From contig DBXA01000063.1 of NCBI GenBank assembly GCA_002309235.1, forward strand, positions 1 through 7,747: a DNA stretch of 7,747 nt, read 5' to 3'. The notes below the pieces were generated by a model. That model saw only the letters and a program-made list of their open reading frames with translations. It was not told where the DNA came from and did not search any database. Positions 1-5,361 of this stretch are shown here, piece after piece. The translations under genes were made by a program, and so were the position numbers. The DNA comes from Christensenella sp. UBA1224 (lineage in GTDB: Bacteria; Bacillota; Clostridia; Christensenellales; Aristaeellaceae). Position 1 is the first letter of the stretch; the number at the start of each line of letters is the position of its first letter.

Positions 1-26
1 GGTCAGTGCGCGCCGCGGCGCGGGAG

Positions 27-163
27 GGGGGACGGGTGAGGAGGTACGGATTGCCACGGCGTTCCGCTTCGCGGAAGCCTCGCAATGACGCGGTCCTCCT
101 AAAGGGGTATCATTCTCGCGATGACGCGGGGGCAAGCTCACAATGACGCGCGGGGGACGGGTG
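27..163. repeat. Repeat-rich intergenic spacer with hairpin
   Basis: This gene-free stretch next to the cmk stop codon is built from repeated units. CTCGCAATGACGCG at 79-92 recurs with one change at 115-128 (CTCGCGATGACGCG) and at 137-150 (CTCACAATGACGCG). GGGGGACGGGTG occurs at 27-38 and again at 152-163. Positions 50-86 form an imperfect hairpin: ATTGC (50-54) pairs with GCAAT (82-86), GGC (58-60) with GCC (77-79), and TTCCGC (62-67) with GCGGAA (71-76) around a TTC loop. Read on the minus strand it begins CGTCATTGCGAGG and ends GGCAATCC, which resembles the short dispersed intergenic repeats of many gut Bacillota. That family assignment is from memory. No ORF here looks coding. Confidence 0.6.
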
Positions 164-202
164 TGTCTCGAGCGGCCCCGGTGGGCGTTCCTGACGTTTA
201 TG

Positions 203-871
203 TCAGCGCTTTCTCCGCTGCTCGTACAGCTTCGTGACCGTTTCCACCACTTGGTCAAAATCCATGTGGGTGGTGTCCACGACCACGGCGTCCTCCGCCT
301 GCGTGAGGGGGCTCTCCGCGCGGTGCATATCATTATAATCCCGCTTGTTCACATCTTCAAGCACCTTCTCGAACGTGGCGGAAGGGTCGTTCAGCTGGGC
401 AAGACGGCGGCGGGCGCGCTCCTCGGGGGAGGCGGTCAGGTAAATCTTAAGCAGCGCGTCGGGGATGACGCAGGTGCCGATGTCGCGGCCGTCGCACACC
501 AGGAACATGCGCCCGGCCAGCTCCCTCTGCCGCGCCACCAGCGTGACGCGCACCGCTTTCACGGTGCCCACGGCGGAAGCGGCCATGGAGACCTCGGGCG
601 TCCTGATCTCGCCGGAGACGTCCCGGCCGTTGAGCAGCGTGTGCTGGCGGTTCTCCTCGTCGTAAGTCACGTCCACCAGGCAGTCTTTGAGCGCTTCGGG
701 CACTTTTTCCGCGTCCGAGGGCTCGATGCCCAGCGAGAGCATGTACAGGCCCACCGCGCGGTACATGGCGCCGGTGTCCAGATAATGGCCGCCCAGGCGT
801 TCGGCCACGGCCAGGGCCACGGTGCTTTTGCCCGCGCCGCAGGGCCCGTCGATAGCGATCGAGATGTTCAT
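203..871 (-). CDS. cmk: Cytidylate kinase
   Basis: This cytoplasmic enzyme phosphorylates CMP and dCMP to the diphosphates using ATP, in pyrimidine nucleotide salvage. The 222-residue product has the usual length of the family. The P-loop GPCGAGKST lies at residues 9-17 and the conserved DTGAMYRA segment at 32-39. The middle contains the nucleotide-binding CDGRDIGT motif, and the arginine-rich lid segment follows SPEERARRR. The ATG start at 871 is preceded by AGGAG with about six bases of spacing. The gene lies 27 bp downstream of the VanZ-like gene on the same strand and is probably cotranscribed with it from the promoter at 1508-1536. In many Clostridia cmk is followed by plsC, ispH or rpsA; here the repeat spacer follows instead. 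No strong terminator is visible, only a 5-bp hairpin (CTGAC/GTCAG) over the stop codon. Confidence 0.96.
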   Translation of the reverse strand: MNISIAIDGPCGAGKSTVALAVAERLGGHYLDTGAMYRAVGLYMLSLGIEPSDAEKVPEALKDCLVDVTYDEENRQHTLLNGRDVSGEIRTPEVSMAASAVGTVKAVRVTLVARQRELAGRMFLVCDGRDIGTCVIPDALLKIYLTASPEERARRRLAQLNDPSATFEKVLEDVNKRDYNDMHRAESPLTQAEDAVVVDTTHMDFDQVVETVTKLYEQRRKR

Positions 872-885
872 GGTTGGCTCCTTTA

Positions 886-906
886 TAGTGGTTAGTGGTT
901 AGTGGT
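886..906. repeat. Three tandem copies of TAGTGGT
   Basis: The heptamer TAGTGGT is repeated exactly three times at 886-892, 893-899 and 900-906. It bridges the end of the VanZ-like gene and the gap before cmk. On the transcribed strand it reads ACCACTA three times. The VanZ-like stop codon (TAA, 901-899) is provided by the first unit, and because the unit is 7 bp the later copies offer TAA in other frames. The AGGAG of cmk follows at once. A change in copy number would alter the spacing to cmk but would still stop translation. Confidence 0.8.
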
Positions 907-1471
907 CAGCGGGCAGCCGGCGGCGGGTCAGCAGAAGGAAAAGGACTGCTCCCGCGGCTGCGCCGCAGATATCGATGAGGACATCGGTTATGCTGGCGCT
1001 GCGGCCGGCCGGCAACAGCTGGTGGAGCTCGTCTCCTGCCGCGTATACGGCGCAGGATGCGATCGCCCACAGCCAGGGGCGTTTTCGGTATAGTGAGACG
1101 TGCAGCGCTATGAGGAAGGCGAGCAGGGCGAATTCTCCGATATGCCCGGCTTTACGTACCAGATCGGTGATCGTTTTCCTGCGCTTTGCGTTATCCGCAT
1201 CGGGTGCTTCGGCGTGCTGAAAAGCTTTCGTATCCGCGGATGCGTCTTCCGCGTCGGCTCCTGCACCGGTTTCCGGGATGCTCACTGCGCCTTCCGCTGC
1301 GCTTTTCCCGGCTGAGCCTATCATGACGTTTACAATGATGTCGCTCGTGCCGAGTGAGGCAGCGCCATCCTGCGCCGAGAACAGATATATCATCAGCATC
1401 ACGGCTGCGATCAGGATAGGGCTCAGTATGCGCAGCATGGTTATACACCGGCTGTTGATCTCTTTTTTCAA
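899..1471 (-). CDS. VanZ-family membrane protein
   Basis: The 190-residue product has the VanZ-family signature: a first membrane helix at about 14-32 ending in FSAQDG, then RKAGHIGEF (106-114) at the start of the second helix, and DELHQLLPAGRS (147-158) followed by ITDVLID. The conserved acidic and histidine residues (H110, E113, D147, E148, H150) are all present. VanZ itself gives low-level teicoplanin resistance, but most relatives in Bacillota have no known function, so no resistance role should be assumed. Residues 57-95 form an acidic, alanine-rich, low-complexity insert between helices 1 and 2 that makes this protein longer than typical VanZ domains. The start is uncertain. The given start is TTG at 1471; an ATG at 1438 (MLRIL) would give 179 residues. 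Neither has a good Shine-Dalgarno sequence. It is the first gene of a probable VanZ-cmk transcript. Confidence 0.88.
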   Translation of the reverse strand: MKKEINSRCITMLRILSPILIAAVMLMIYLFSAQDGAASLGTSDIIVNVMIGSAGKSAAEGAVSIPETGAGADAEDASADTKAFQHAEAPDADNAKRRKTITDLVRKAGHIGEFALLAFLIALHVSLYRKRPWLWAIASCAVYAAGDELHQLLPAGRSASITDVLIDICGAAAGAVLFLLLTRRRLPADH

Positions 1472-1482
1472 TCTGGTATACG
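1455..1482 (+). promoter_or_regulatory. Possible weak plus-strand promoter inside the VanZ gene start
   Basis: TTGATC (1455-1460) is followed after 16 bp by TATACG (1477-1482), which is preceded by TGG to make an extended -10. Each hexamer matches four of six consensus positions. It would start transcripts near 1489, reading over the small ORF at 1530 and the membrane protein gene. The match is modest and may be chance. Confidence 0.22.
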
Positions 1483-1507
1483 CCCGCTTTCCGAGTATCA
1501 GAAATCA

Positions 1508-1536
1508 ATTATAAAGGCAATATGCCTTTGTGTCAA
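1508..1536 (-). promoter_or_regulatory. Consensus sigma-A promoter for the VanZ-cmk unit
   Basis: On the minus strand TTGACA (1536-1531) is followed by exactly 17 bp and then TATAAT (1513-1508). Both hexamers are perfect and the spacing is optimal. Transcription should start near 1501, giving a leader of about 30 bases before the TTG at 1471. Such a strong promoter for a VanZ-like gene suggests that expression is held down by a regulator, and a palindrome occupies the spacer. Confidence 0.88.
1513..1529. promoter_or_regulatory. Palindromic operator candidate in the promoter spacer
   Basis: AAAGGCA (1513-1519) and TGCCTTT (1523-1529) are perfect inverted arms separated by ATA. The 17-bp palindrome almost exactly fills the gap between the -35 and -10 hexamers of the minus-strand promoter. 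A dimeric repressor bound here would block polymerase. MerR-type activators also bind in spacers but normally need a 19-20 bp spacer, so a repressor fits better. The regulator is not in the window. Confidence 0.5.
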
Positions 1537-1652
1537 ACGGATTCTTCAGCATCTGGTCAGATAAGGAAGGCGCTGATGGGCAGAACGAGCCTGTAAAGCT
1601 CATGGTAGAAAACCTGTACGTGCTTGAATGCCGTTTCTGTGGTATACTGTAA
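1530..1652 (+). CDS. Candidate 40-codon small ORF
   Basis: An open frame begins with GTG at 1530 and stops at TAA 1650-1652, giving 40 residues starting MSNGFFSIWSDKEG and ending LYVLECRFCGIL. The frame is open back to a stop at 1512. Its composition looks protein-like (acidic and aromatic residues, a CxxC near the end), and roughly 58% of third positions are G or C. The stop lies 24 bases before the ATG of the membrane protein gene, an operon-like distance. Against it, the only Shine-Dalgarno-like stretch is AAAGG at 1513-1517, about 12 bases away, and a strong extended -10 lies within its 3' end. I do not recognise the sequence. It could be a real small protein, a remnant of a decayed gene, or chance. 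Confidence 0.3.
   Translation: MSNGFFSIWSDKEGADGQNEPVKLMVENLYVLECRFCGIL
1640..1648 (+). promoter_or_regulatory. Extended -10 promoter for the membrane protein gene
   Basis: TGGTATACT at 1640-1648 fits the extended -10 pattern TGnTATAAT with one mismatch. No good -35 lies 16-18 bp upstream, as expected for extended -10 promoters. Transcription would begin near 1655, after the in-frame ATG at 1628, so that ATG cannot be the start if this promoter is used. Confidence 0.5.
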
Positions 1653-1675
1653 GCATCTTGAAGGGAGGCTTGCGG

Positions 1676-2770
1676 ATGCGCAGATGGACGATAGCGGGTA
1701 TGCTCGCCTCTCTTGCGGCATGCATTTCCGGGCTGGTCATCGGCAATGATACGATCGCCTACGCAGGTGCGGGAGCTTCTGCCGCCATATTTCTGATCAC
1801 GTTCTTTCTGGAAAGGCCTGCCTTTGCCGCGGCAGCGGCCGTGCTCACGGCGGCCTGCGCCTCGTTGGGCATGGCAGTATACAAAGGCGAGCCGGGTATG
1901 GTCTACTACGCGGCGATGCTGTGCGTTGCCGTAACCGCTGCGTGGCTGGTATGCTGGGCGGGATCATTGCTCCCCCGTGTCTTTTTGGAAGAACGGTCTC
2001 CCGGCATTCCCGCAAGGATATCGGCATTTGCATTTGCCCTTATCGCGGCCTGTGCCCTTGCCTGGCCGCTGATCGCTTACCTGACGGGAGAGAAGGGCAT
2101 ACCGCTCGGCGATGAGGCGGCAAGGATCGCAGAGATCGTTTGCATAGCCGCGGTCCCTGCGCTTATCTGTGCCTGCGCCGTGTGCAGGAGCCCCGTAACT
2201 GTCATGGCGTCCGTTTGCATTATGCTGTTTTCGGCGGCTTACAGGCCCTCTCTCTTCCCGGAGATCATGGTGATGGCCTTTGCGGCTTCTATCGCCGCCT
2301 GCGCAGGCTGCACGGGGCCGCTCGGCATCCTGATGCCGTTTGCGGTGCCCGGCACGACAGCAGCTCTCCTGTATACCGGCATGGTGCATGCCGATGCGAT
2401 CGTTCCCGCGCTCAATAAGCCCGAGTGGCTCATGCAGATATATGTTTCCCGCGGGTGGCCCGGCATAGCAGGTCTCGGCGCAGCCTTCGGTGCCGCGGCT
2501 TTTCTCGCAGGTACAGGTATCCGGCAGAGGGTGTTCGCAAGTGTGCCCTGCATGGCGCTTTGTGTATACGGCGTACGGTTCCTGTGCTTTGGTTCTGTCC
2601 CGGATAAGCAGGAGCTGGGCGTGCTCGCTGCCTGTTACGGCCTGTGCCTTTTGCTGGATCTCACATCCGGCGGCGGGCGGCGCAGGCGTGCGCCGGAACA
2701 TACGCAAGGGCGCAGCAGGAAGGGGAGCAGGTTCTCCGAAAAACCGGGCAGAAGGCCGAGAAGGTACTGA
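1676..2770 (+). CDS. Polytopic membrane protein of unknown function
   Basis: I do not recognise this 364-residue protein. It is almost entirely hydrophobic, with about ten to twelve likely membrane helices (roughly 5-23, 27-45, 49-68, 77-99, 115-136, 152-170, 174-188, 196-212, 215-234, 263-280, 286-305 and 314-329). Alanine and cysteine are frequent. The last 32 residues form a very basic tail starting SGGGRRRRAPEH and ending PGRRPRRY, presumably cytoplasmic. A hydrophilic loop at about 235-260 contains NKPEWLMQIYVSRGWPG. No transporter or enzyme motif is evident. I chose the ATG at 1676 because AAGGGAGG (1661-1668) sits seven bases before it; the in-frame ATG at 1628 lacks such a site and lies upstream of the -10. 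It is the only clear plus-strand gene and is divergent from the VanZ-like gene. Confidence 0.8.
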   Translation: MRRWTIAGMLASLAACISGLVIGNDTIAYAGAGASAAIFLITFFLERPAFAAAAAVLTAACASLGMAVYKGEPGMVYYAAMLCVAVTAAWLVCWAGSLLPRVFLEERSPGIPARISAFAFALIAACALAWPLIAYLTGEKGIPLGDEAARIAEIVCIAAVPALICACAVCRSPVTVMASVCIMLFSAAYRPSLFPEIMVMAFAASIAACAGCTGPLGILMPFAVPGTTAALLYTGMVHADAIVPALNKPEWLMQIYVSRGWPGIAGLGAAFGAAAFLAGTGIRQRVFASVPCMALCVYGVRFLCFGSVPDKQELGVLAACYGLCLLLDLTSGGGRRRRAPEHTQGRSRKGSRFSEKPGRRPRRY

Positions 2771-2799
2771 TATGCCAAACGGATCTTAACACATATAGA

Positions 2800-2828
2800 A
2801 AGGGCTGCCCGGGAAAAAGGCAGCCCTT
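2800..2828. terminator. Hairpin terminator between convergent genes
   Basis: AAGGGCTGCC (2800-2809) pairs perfectly with GGCAGCCCTT (2819-2828) around a nine-base loop. It lies between the converging membrane protein gene and the ABC transporter ATPase gene, 16 bases beyond the ATPase stop. The stem ends in A:T pairs on both sides, so it can act in both directions. The T-tract is short (TTTCTAT on the minus strand). Confidence 0.75.
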
Positions 2829-2844
2829 ATGATATGATCCGGTT

Positions 2845-3591
2845 TTAGTACAGTACCTTGCTCAGGAATTCCTGCGTGCGGGGGTTCTGCGGGTGCTCGA
2901 ACAGCTCTGTGGGTGTACCCTCCTCCGCGATGTTCCCGTCATCCATGAAGATGACCCTGTCGCTGACTTCCTTGGCAAAGCCCATCTCGTGGGTGACGAT
3001 GACGCTCGTCATGCCGCTCTTGACCAGCTCCTTGATGACCTGCAGCACCTCGCCTACCATTTCCGGGTCGAGAGCGGAGGTCGGTTCGTCAAAGAGCATG
3101 ACATCGGGTTCCATCGCGAGCGAACGCACGATGGCAAGGCGCTGCTTCTGTCCGCCGGAAAGACGGCTGGGATGCGCGTCCTTCTTGTCGGTGAGGCCGA
3201 TACGGGCGAGAAGCTCATCCGCCATCTCATCCGCCTCCTTCTGGGTCTTCTTCTTGAGGAGGACGGGAGCGAGCGTGATGTTCTTCTTGACGGTCAGATT
3301 GTTGAAGACGTTGAAGTGCTGGAACACCATGCCCATCTTCTGACGGTGGGCATCCACGCTGATGCCCTTCTGGGTGATATCCGTGCCTTCGAAGAAAATC
3401 TGGCCGGAGGTGGGCGTCTCAAGCATATTGAGGCAGCGGAGGAAGGTGGACTTGCCGGAGCCGGAAGGGCCTATGATGGTCAGTACTTCGCCCTTATCCA
3501 CATGCTCGTTCACACCCTTTAATACCTTGAGGGAACCGAAATCCTTTTTCAGGTCCACTGTTTTGATCATGTGCTCATATTTATCAGTCAC
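2845..3591 (-). CDS. Polar amino-acid ABC transporter, ATP-binding protein (GlnQ/HisP type)
   Basis: This is the ATPase subunit of an amino-acid importer, working as a dimer on the cytoplasmic face of the permease. All ABC motifs are present in its 248 residues: Walker A GPSGSGKST (41-49), Q-loop Q91, signature LSGGQ (144-148), Walker B VMLFDE (164-169), D-loop SALD (172-175) and the switch histidine H201. EPDVMLFDEPTSALDPEMVG and VTHEMGFAKEVSDRV are typical of the polar amino-acid subfamily. The start is GTG at 3591, overlapping the end of the permease gene by eight bases, which suggests translational coupling; GAAGG in the permease 3' end lies close upstream and AAGGAAG about ten bases upstream. 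An ATG at 3570 (MIKTVDL) is the alternative. It is the last gene of the operon. The family cannot tell which amino acid is carried. Confidence 0.95.
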   Translation of the reverse strand: MTDKYEHMIKTVDLKKDFGSLKVLKGVNEHVDKGEVLTIIGPSGSGKSTFLRCLNMLETPTSGQIFFEGTDITQKGISVDAHRQKMGMVFQHFNVFNNLTVKKNITLAPVLLKKKTQKEADEMADELLARIGLTDKKDAHPSRLSGGQKQRLAIVRSLAMEPDVMLFDEPTSALDPEMVGEVLQVIKELVKSGMTSVIVTHEMGFAKEVSDRVIFMDDGNIAEEGTPTELFEHPQNPRTQEFLSKVLY

Positions 3592-4249
3592 TTGCCTTCA
3601 TCTTCCTTTCCAGTGCGGCGATCGCCTTCGACAGTACAAATGTTACGCAGAAGTAGATGATGCCCGCGATGAGGAGGGGCTCGATGATGAGGAAGGTAAA
3701 GCCGTTTATGGTCTTATAGGTGGTCATGATATCGCCGATGAAGAAGGTGGACGCAAGAGAGGTCTCCTTGATGATCGCCACGAACTCATTGCACAGGGCG
3801 GGAAGGATGTTCTTGACCGCCTGGGGGAGAACGACGTGGATCATGGCCTGCTTGGAGGAAAGGCCGAGGGAACGGGCTGCCTCCATCTGGCCGCGGTCTA
3901 CAGCGCCTATGCCGGCGCGTACGATCTCCGCCACGTATGCGACAGAGTTGAATACGAGGGCGATGACGACGCAGGTGAATTCACTCAGCTTGAGCGCCGG
4001 TACCAGGTTCGGCAGCATGAAGTAGAAGAAGTACAGCTGCAGAAGGAGCGGGGTGCCGCGCACCACTTCTACATAAGCTGTGCAGAGAAAACGCACGGGG
4101 AGCAGCCTGCTCCTGCGGGCGATCGCGAGAAGCGATCCCAAAACGCTTGAGCAGAGTACCGTGATGAGCGATAGCTCTATGGTGATCCAAAGTCCATCGG
4201 CAAACAGGTATCCGTACTTGCTCAGGACCTTGATGATGTTCTGTAACAA
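3584..4249 (-). CDS. Polar amino-acid ABC transporter, permease (HisM/GlnP type)
   Basis: This 221-residue membrane subunit forms the translocation path, probably as a homodimer since only one permease gene is present. It has the amino-acid permease features RGTP (64-67) followed by LLLQLYFFYF, and the EAA loop at about 123-142 (EAARSLGLSS followed by VVLPQA), which contacts the ATPase. Helices lie at about 17-43, 54-80, 88-110, 150-175 and 185-208. The start is TTG at 4249, supported by GGAGG (4262-4258) eight bases before it; no ATG start is available there. It lies 80 bp after the binding-protein gene, with a strong hairpin between, and overlaps the ATPase gene by eight bases. Confidence 0.94.
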   Translation of the reverse strand: MLQNIIKVLSKYGYLFADGLWITIELSLITVLCSSVLGSLLAIARRSRLLPVRFLCTAYVEVVRGTPLLLQLYFFYFMLPNLVPALKLSEFTCVVIALVFNSVAYVAEIVRAGIGAVDRGQMEAARSLGLSSKQAMIHVVLPQAVKNILPALCNEFVAIIKETSLASTFFIGDIMTTYKTINGFTFLIIEPLLIAGIIYFCVTFVLSKAIAALERKMKASD

Positions 4250-4287
4250 TTGTCACCCCTCCGGTTTCGATGCGATATTGATGAAAT

Positions 4288-4312
4288 GGATGCGGGCGGA
4301 CCGCCCGCATCC
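4288..4312 (-). other. Intercistronic hairpin between binding protein and permease genes
   Basis: GGATGCGGGCGG (4288-4299) and CCGCCCGCATCC (4301-4312) form a perfect 12-bp inverted repeat around one base, so an 11-bp stem with a three-base loop. It is GC-rich but lacks a T-run on the minus strand. It probably stabilises or partly terminates the message after the binding-protein gene, so that more binding protein is made than permease and ATPase, as is common in ABC operons. Confidence 0.75.
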
Positions 4313-4329
4313 GTGTTCTGCCGAATTTA

Positions 4330-5160
4330 TCAGTATGTCTCTATGCCGAGGCTCTTGGCGAGTGCTTCCGCATCATCCTTCCAGACCTTGTAAAGGCCCA
4401 GCTCGTTGACTTCCGCAAGGATCTCGTTGATGGCTTCGATGAGTGCCGTTTCGCCCTTTGTGACGGCGAGTACGTTGCCCTCGGAGGAATAGTCGAATTT
4501 GAAGGAAGCGAGCTCGATCTTATCGGAGCCGTTGCTGTTGATGATCAGCTCACCGTTGGTCGTATCCACCGCCACGGCATCCACGCGGCCGTTGATGAGG
4601 GCCAGTACGGATTCATTGATGTTGGAGAAGGGCTTGAGAGATATATCCTCAGGCAGCTGGCTGGAAACCAGGTTGTACTGCAGGGAAGCGATCTGGGCGG
4701 CGATCGTCTTGCCGGCGAAATCCTCCGCGGCGGCATAATTTTCCGCTTCGCCTGCGCGGACGAGCAGGCCCTGGCCGCCTTCGTCATCCATGTTGAAGTA
4801 GGCGGAGAGCTCCATATTCTCGGCGCGCTCCTCTGTCCAGGCAAAGCCGGAGATGGCCATGTCTACCTGGCCCTGGGTGACAGCGGCCTGCAGAGCGCCG
4901 AAATCCATGGGCTTGATCACGAGCGTGACGCCAAGCTTTTCCGCAATGTACTTCGCAAGCTCTATATCGCTGCCGACATACTGCGCATCTCCCTCTTCAT
5001 TCGGGTTGATGAATTCCAGGGGAGCGAAATCCGGCGAGGTGGCAAATGTGATCTGGCCGAGTGCCAGGATATCGTCAAGCTTTGAGCCTTCCGCAAAAGC
5101 GGAAACGGCTATGCCGAGGGAAAGGACGAGTACGAGTATGACAGAAATGACTTTTTTCAT
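4330..5160 (-). CDS. Polar amino-acid ABC transporter, substrate-binding protein
   Basis: This exported 276-residue protein captures an amino acid and delivers it to the permease. Residues 1-23 are a signal peptide (MKKVISVILVLVLSLGIAVS, then AFA) with an A-x-A cleavage site before EGSK. There is no lipobox cysteine and no cysteine anywhere. The family-3 solute-binding pattern is clear: FATSPDFAPLEF (39-50), GSDIELAKYIAEKLG (63-77), VDMAISGFAWTEERAENM (99-116) with the conserved arginine R112 that usually binds the substrate carboxylate, and GRVDAVAVDT (191-200) with D199 in the usual amino-group binding position. The ATG has AGGAGG (5174-5169) eight bases upstream. It is the first gene of the operon. 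The substrate cannot be read from the sequence; ARG-box-like sites over the promoter hint at a basic amino acid. Confidence 0.94.
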   Translation of the reverse strand: MKKVISVILVLVLSLGIAVSAFAEGSKLDDILALGQITFATSPDFAPLEFINPNEEGDAQYVGSDIELAKYIAEKLGVTLVIKPMDFGALQAAVTQGQVDMAISGFAWTEERAENMELSAYFNMDDEGGQGLLVRAGEAENYAAAEDFAGKTIAAQIASLQYNLVSSQLPEDISLKPFSNINESVLALINGRVDAVAVDTTNGELIINSNGSDKIELASFKFDYSSEGNVLAVTKGETALIEAINEILAEVNELGLYKVWKDDAEALAKSLGIETY

Positions 5161-5187
5161 GAAGGGTTCCTCCTGCTGTTGCTGTGT

Positions 5188-5205
5188 TGTGAATAATTAT
5201 ACACA
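5188..5205. promoter_or_regulatory. ARG-box-like palindrome over the ABC operon promoter
   Basis: TGTGAATAATTATACACA is an 18-bp palindrome with a single mismatched symmetric pair. It resembles ArgR/AhrC operators (TGAAT, an AT-rich centre, ATTCA) and overlaps the -10 hexamer at 5196-5201. Next to it are two more palindromes, CACATAATATGTG (5202-5214) and GTGCGCAC (5212-5219). A repressor bound here would block the promoter. That the protein is ArgR is inference from similarity. Confidence 0.5.
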
Positions 5206-5223
5206 TAATATGTGCGCACGCAA
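5196..5223 (-). promoter_or_regulatory. Promoter of the amino-acid ABC operon
   Basis: On the minus strand TTGCGT (5223-5218) is followed by 16 bp and a perfect TATAAT (5201-5196). The start would be near 5189, leaving a leader of about 30 bases that carries AGGAGG before the ATG at 5160. The -35 is weak (three or four matches). Confidence 0.65.
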
Positions 5224-5277
5224 TAGGTTTACGACAATTTTACCGGCTAAAGAGCAAATAAACTATGAATGCGCGTC

Positions 5278-5303
5278 TGCATAAAATAATGCATAGAATG
5301 CAT
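5278..5303. promoter_or_regulatory. Tandem TGCAT palindromes upstream of the ABC operon
   Basis: TGCATAAAATAATGCA (5278-5293) is a palindrome with an AT centre, and the overlapping TGCATAGAATGCA (5290-5302) is a second one. Both share TGCAT half-sites and lie about 60-80 bp upstream of the promoter. They resemble a distant ARG-box or another operator. DNA looping between this cluster and 5188-5205 is possible but speculative. Confidence 0.4.
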
Positions 5304-5310
5304 AACACAA

Positions 5311-5334
5311 GCGGCCTGCCGCAGAACAGGCCGC
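5311..5334 (-). terminator. Hairpin terminator of serS
   Basis: GCGGCCTG (5311-5318) pairs perfectly with CAGGCCGC (5327-5334) around an eight-base loop, 27 bases beyond the serS stop codon. On the minus strand the stem is followed by TTGTGTTATG, an imperfect T-rich tail. It is probably the end of the serS transcript and separates it from the ABC operon. Confidence 0.65.
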
Positions 5335-5361
5335 CTGCAAGAATAATATGTATGCGGGAAA

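Noticed and set aside
27..163. CRISPR array
   Set aside because: The repeated units are short, diverged and unevenly spaced (36 and 22 bp), with no spacers of constant length and no cas genes.
143..895. Plus-strand open frame of 250 codons
   Set aside because: It is antisense to cmk, begins in the repeat spacer and has the His/Gly/Ala-rich composition of a shadow frame.
1575..1595. Six-codon ORF (MGRTSL) with a good GGAAGG site, possible leader peptide
   Set aside because: It is too short to judge, shows no run of regulatory codons and has no convincing attenuator hairpin after it.
1628..1675. Earlier ATG at 1628 for the membrane protein gene
   Set aside because: It has no ribosome binding site and lies upstream of the extended -10 at 1640-1648. 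The ATG at 1676 has AAGGGAGG at good spacing.
1964..2707. Minus-strand open frame of 247 codons
   Set aside because: It is opposite the membrane protein gene, whose hydrophobic pattern and ribosome binding site are convincing; the antisense product is rich in Arg, His and Gly without recognisable motifs.
2893..4150. Plus-strand open frames across the ABC ATPase and permease genes
   Set aside because: Both minus-strand genes carry full family motifs, and the plus-strand products have none.
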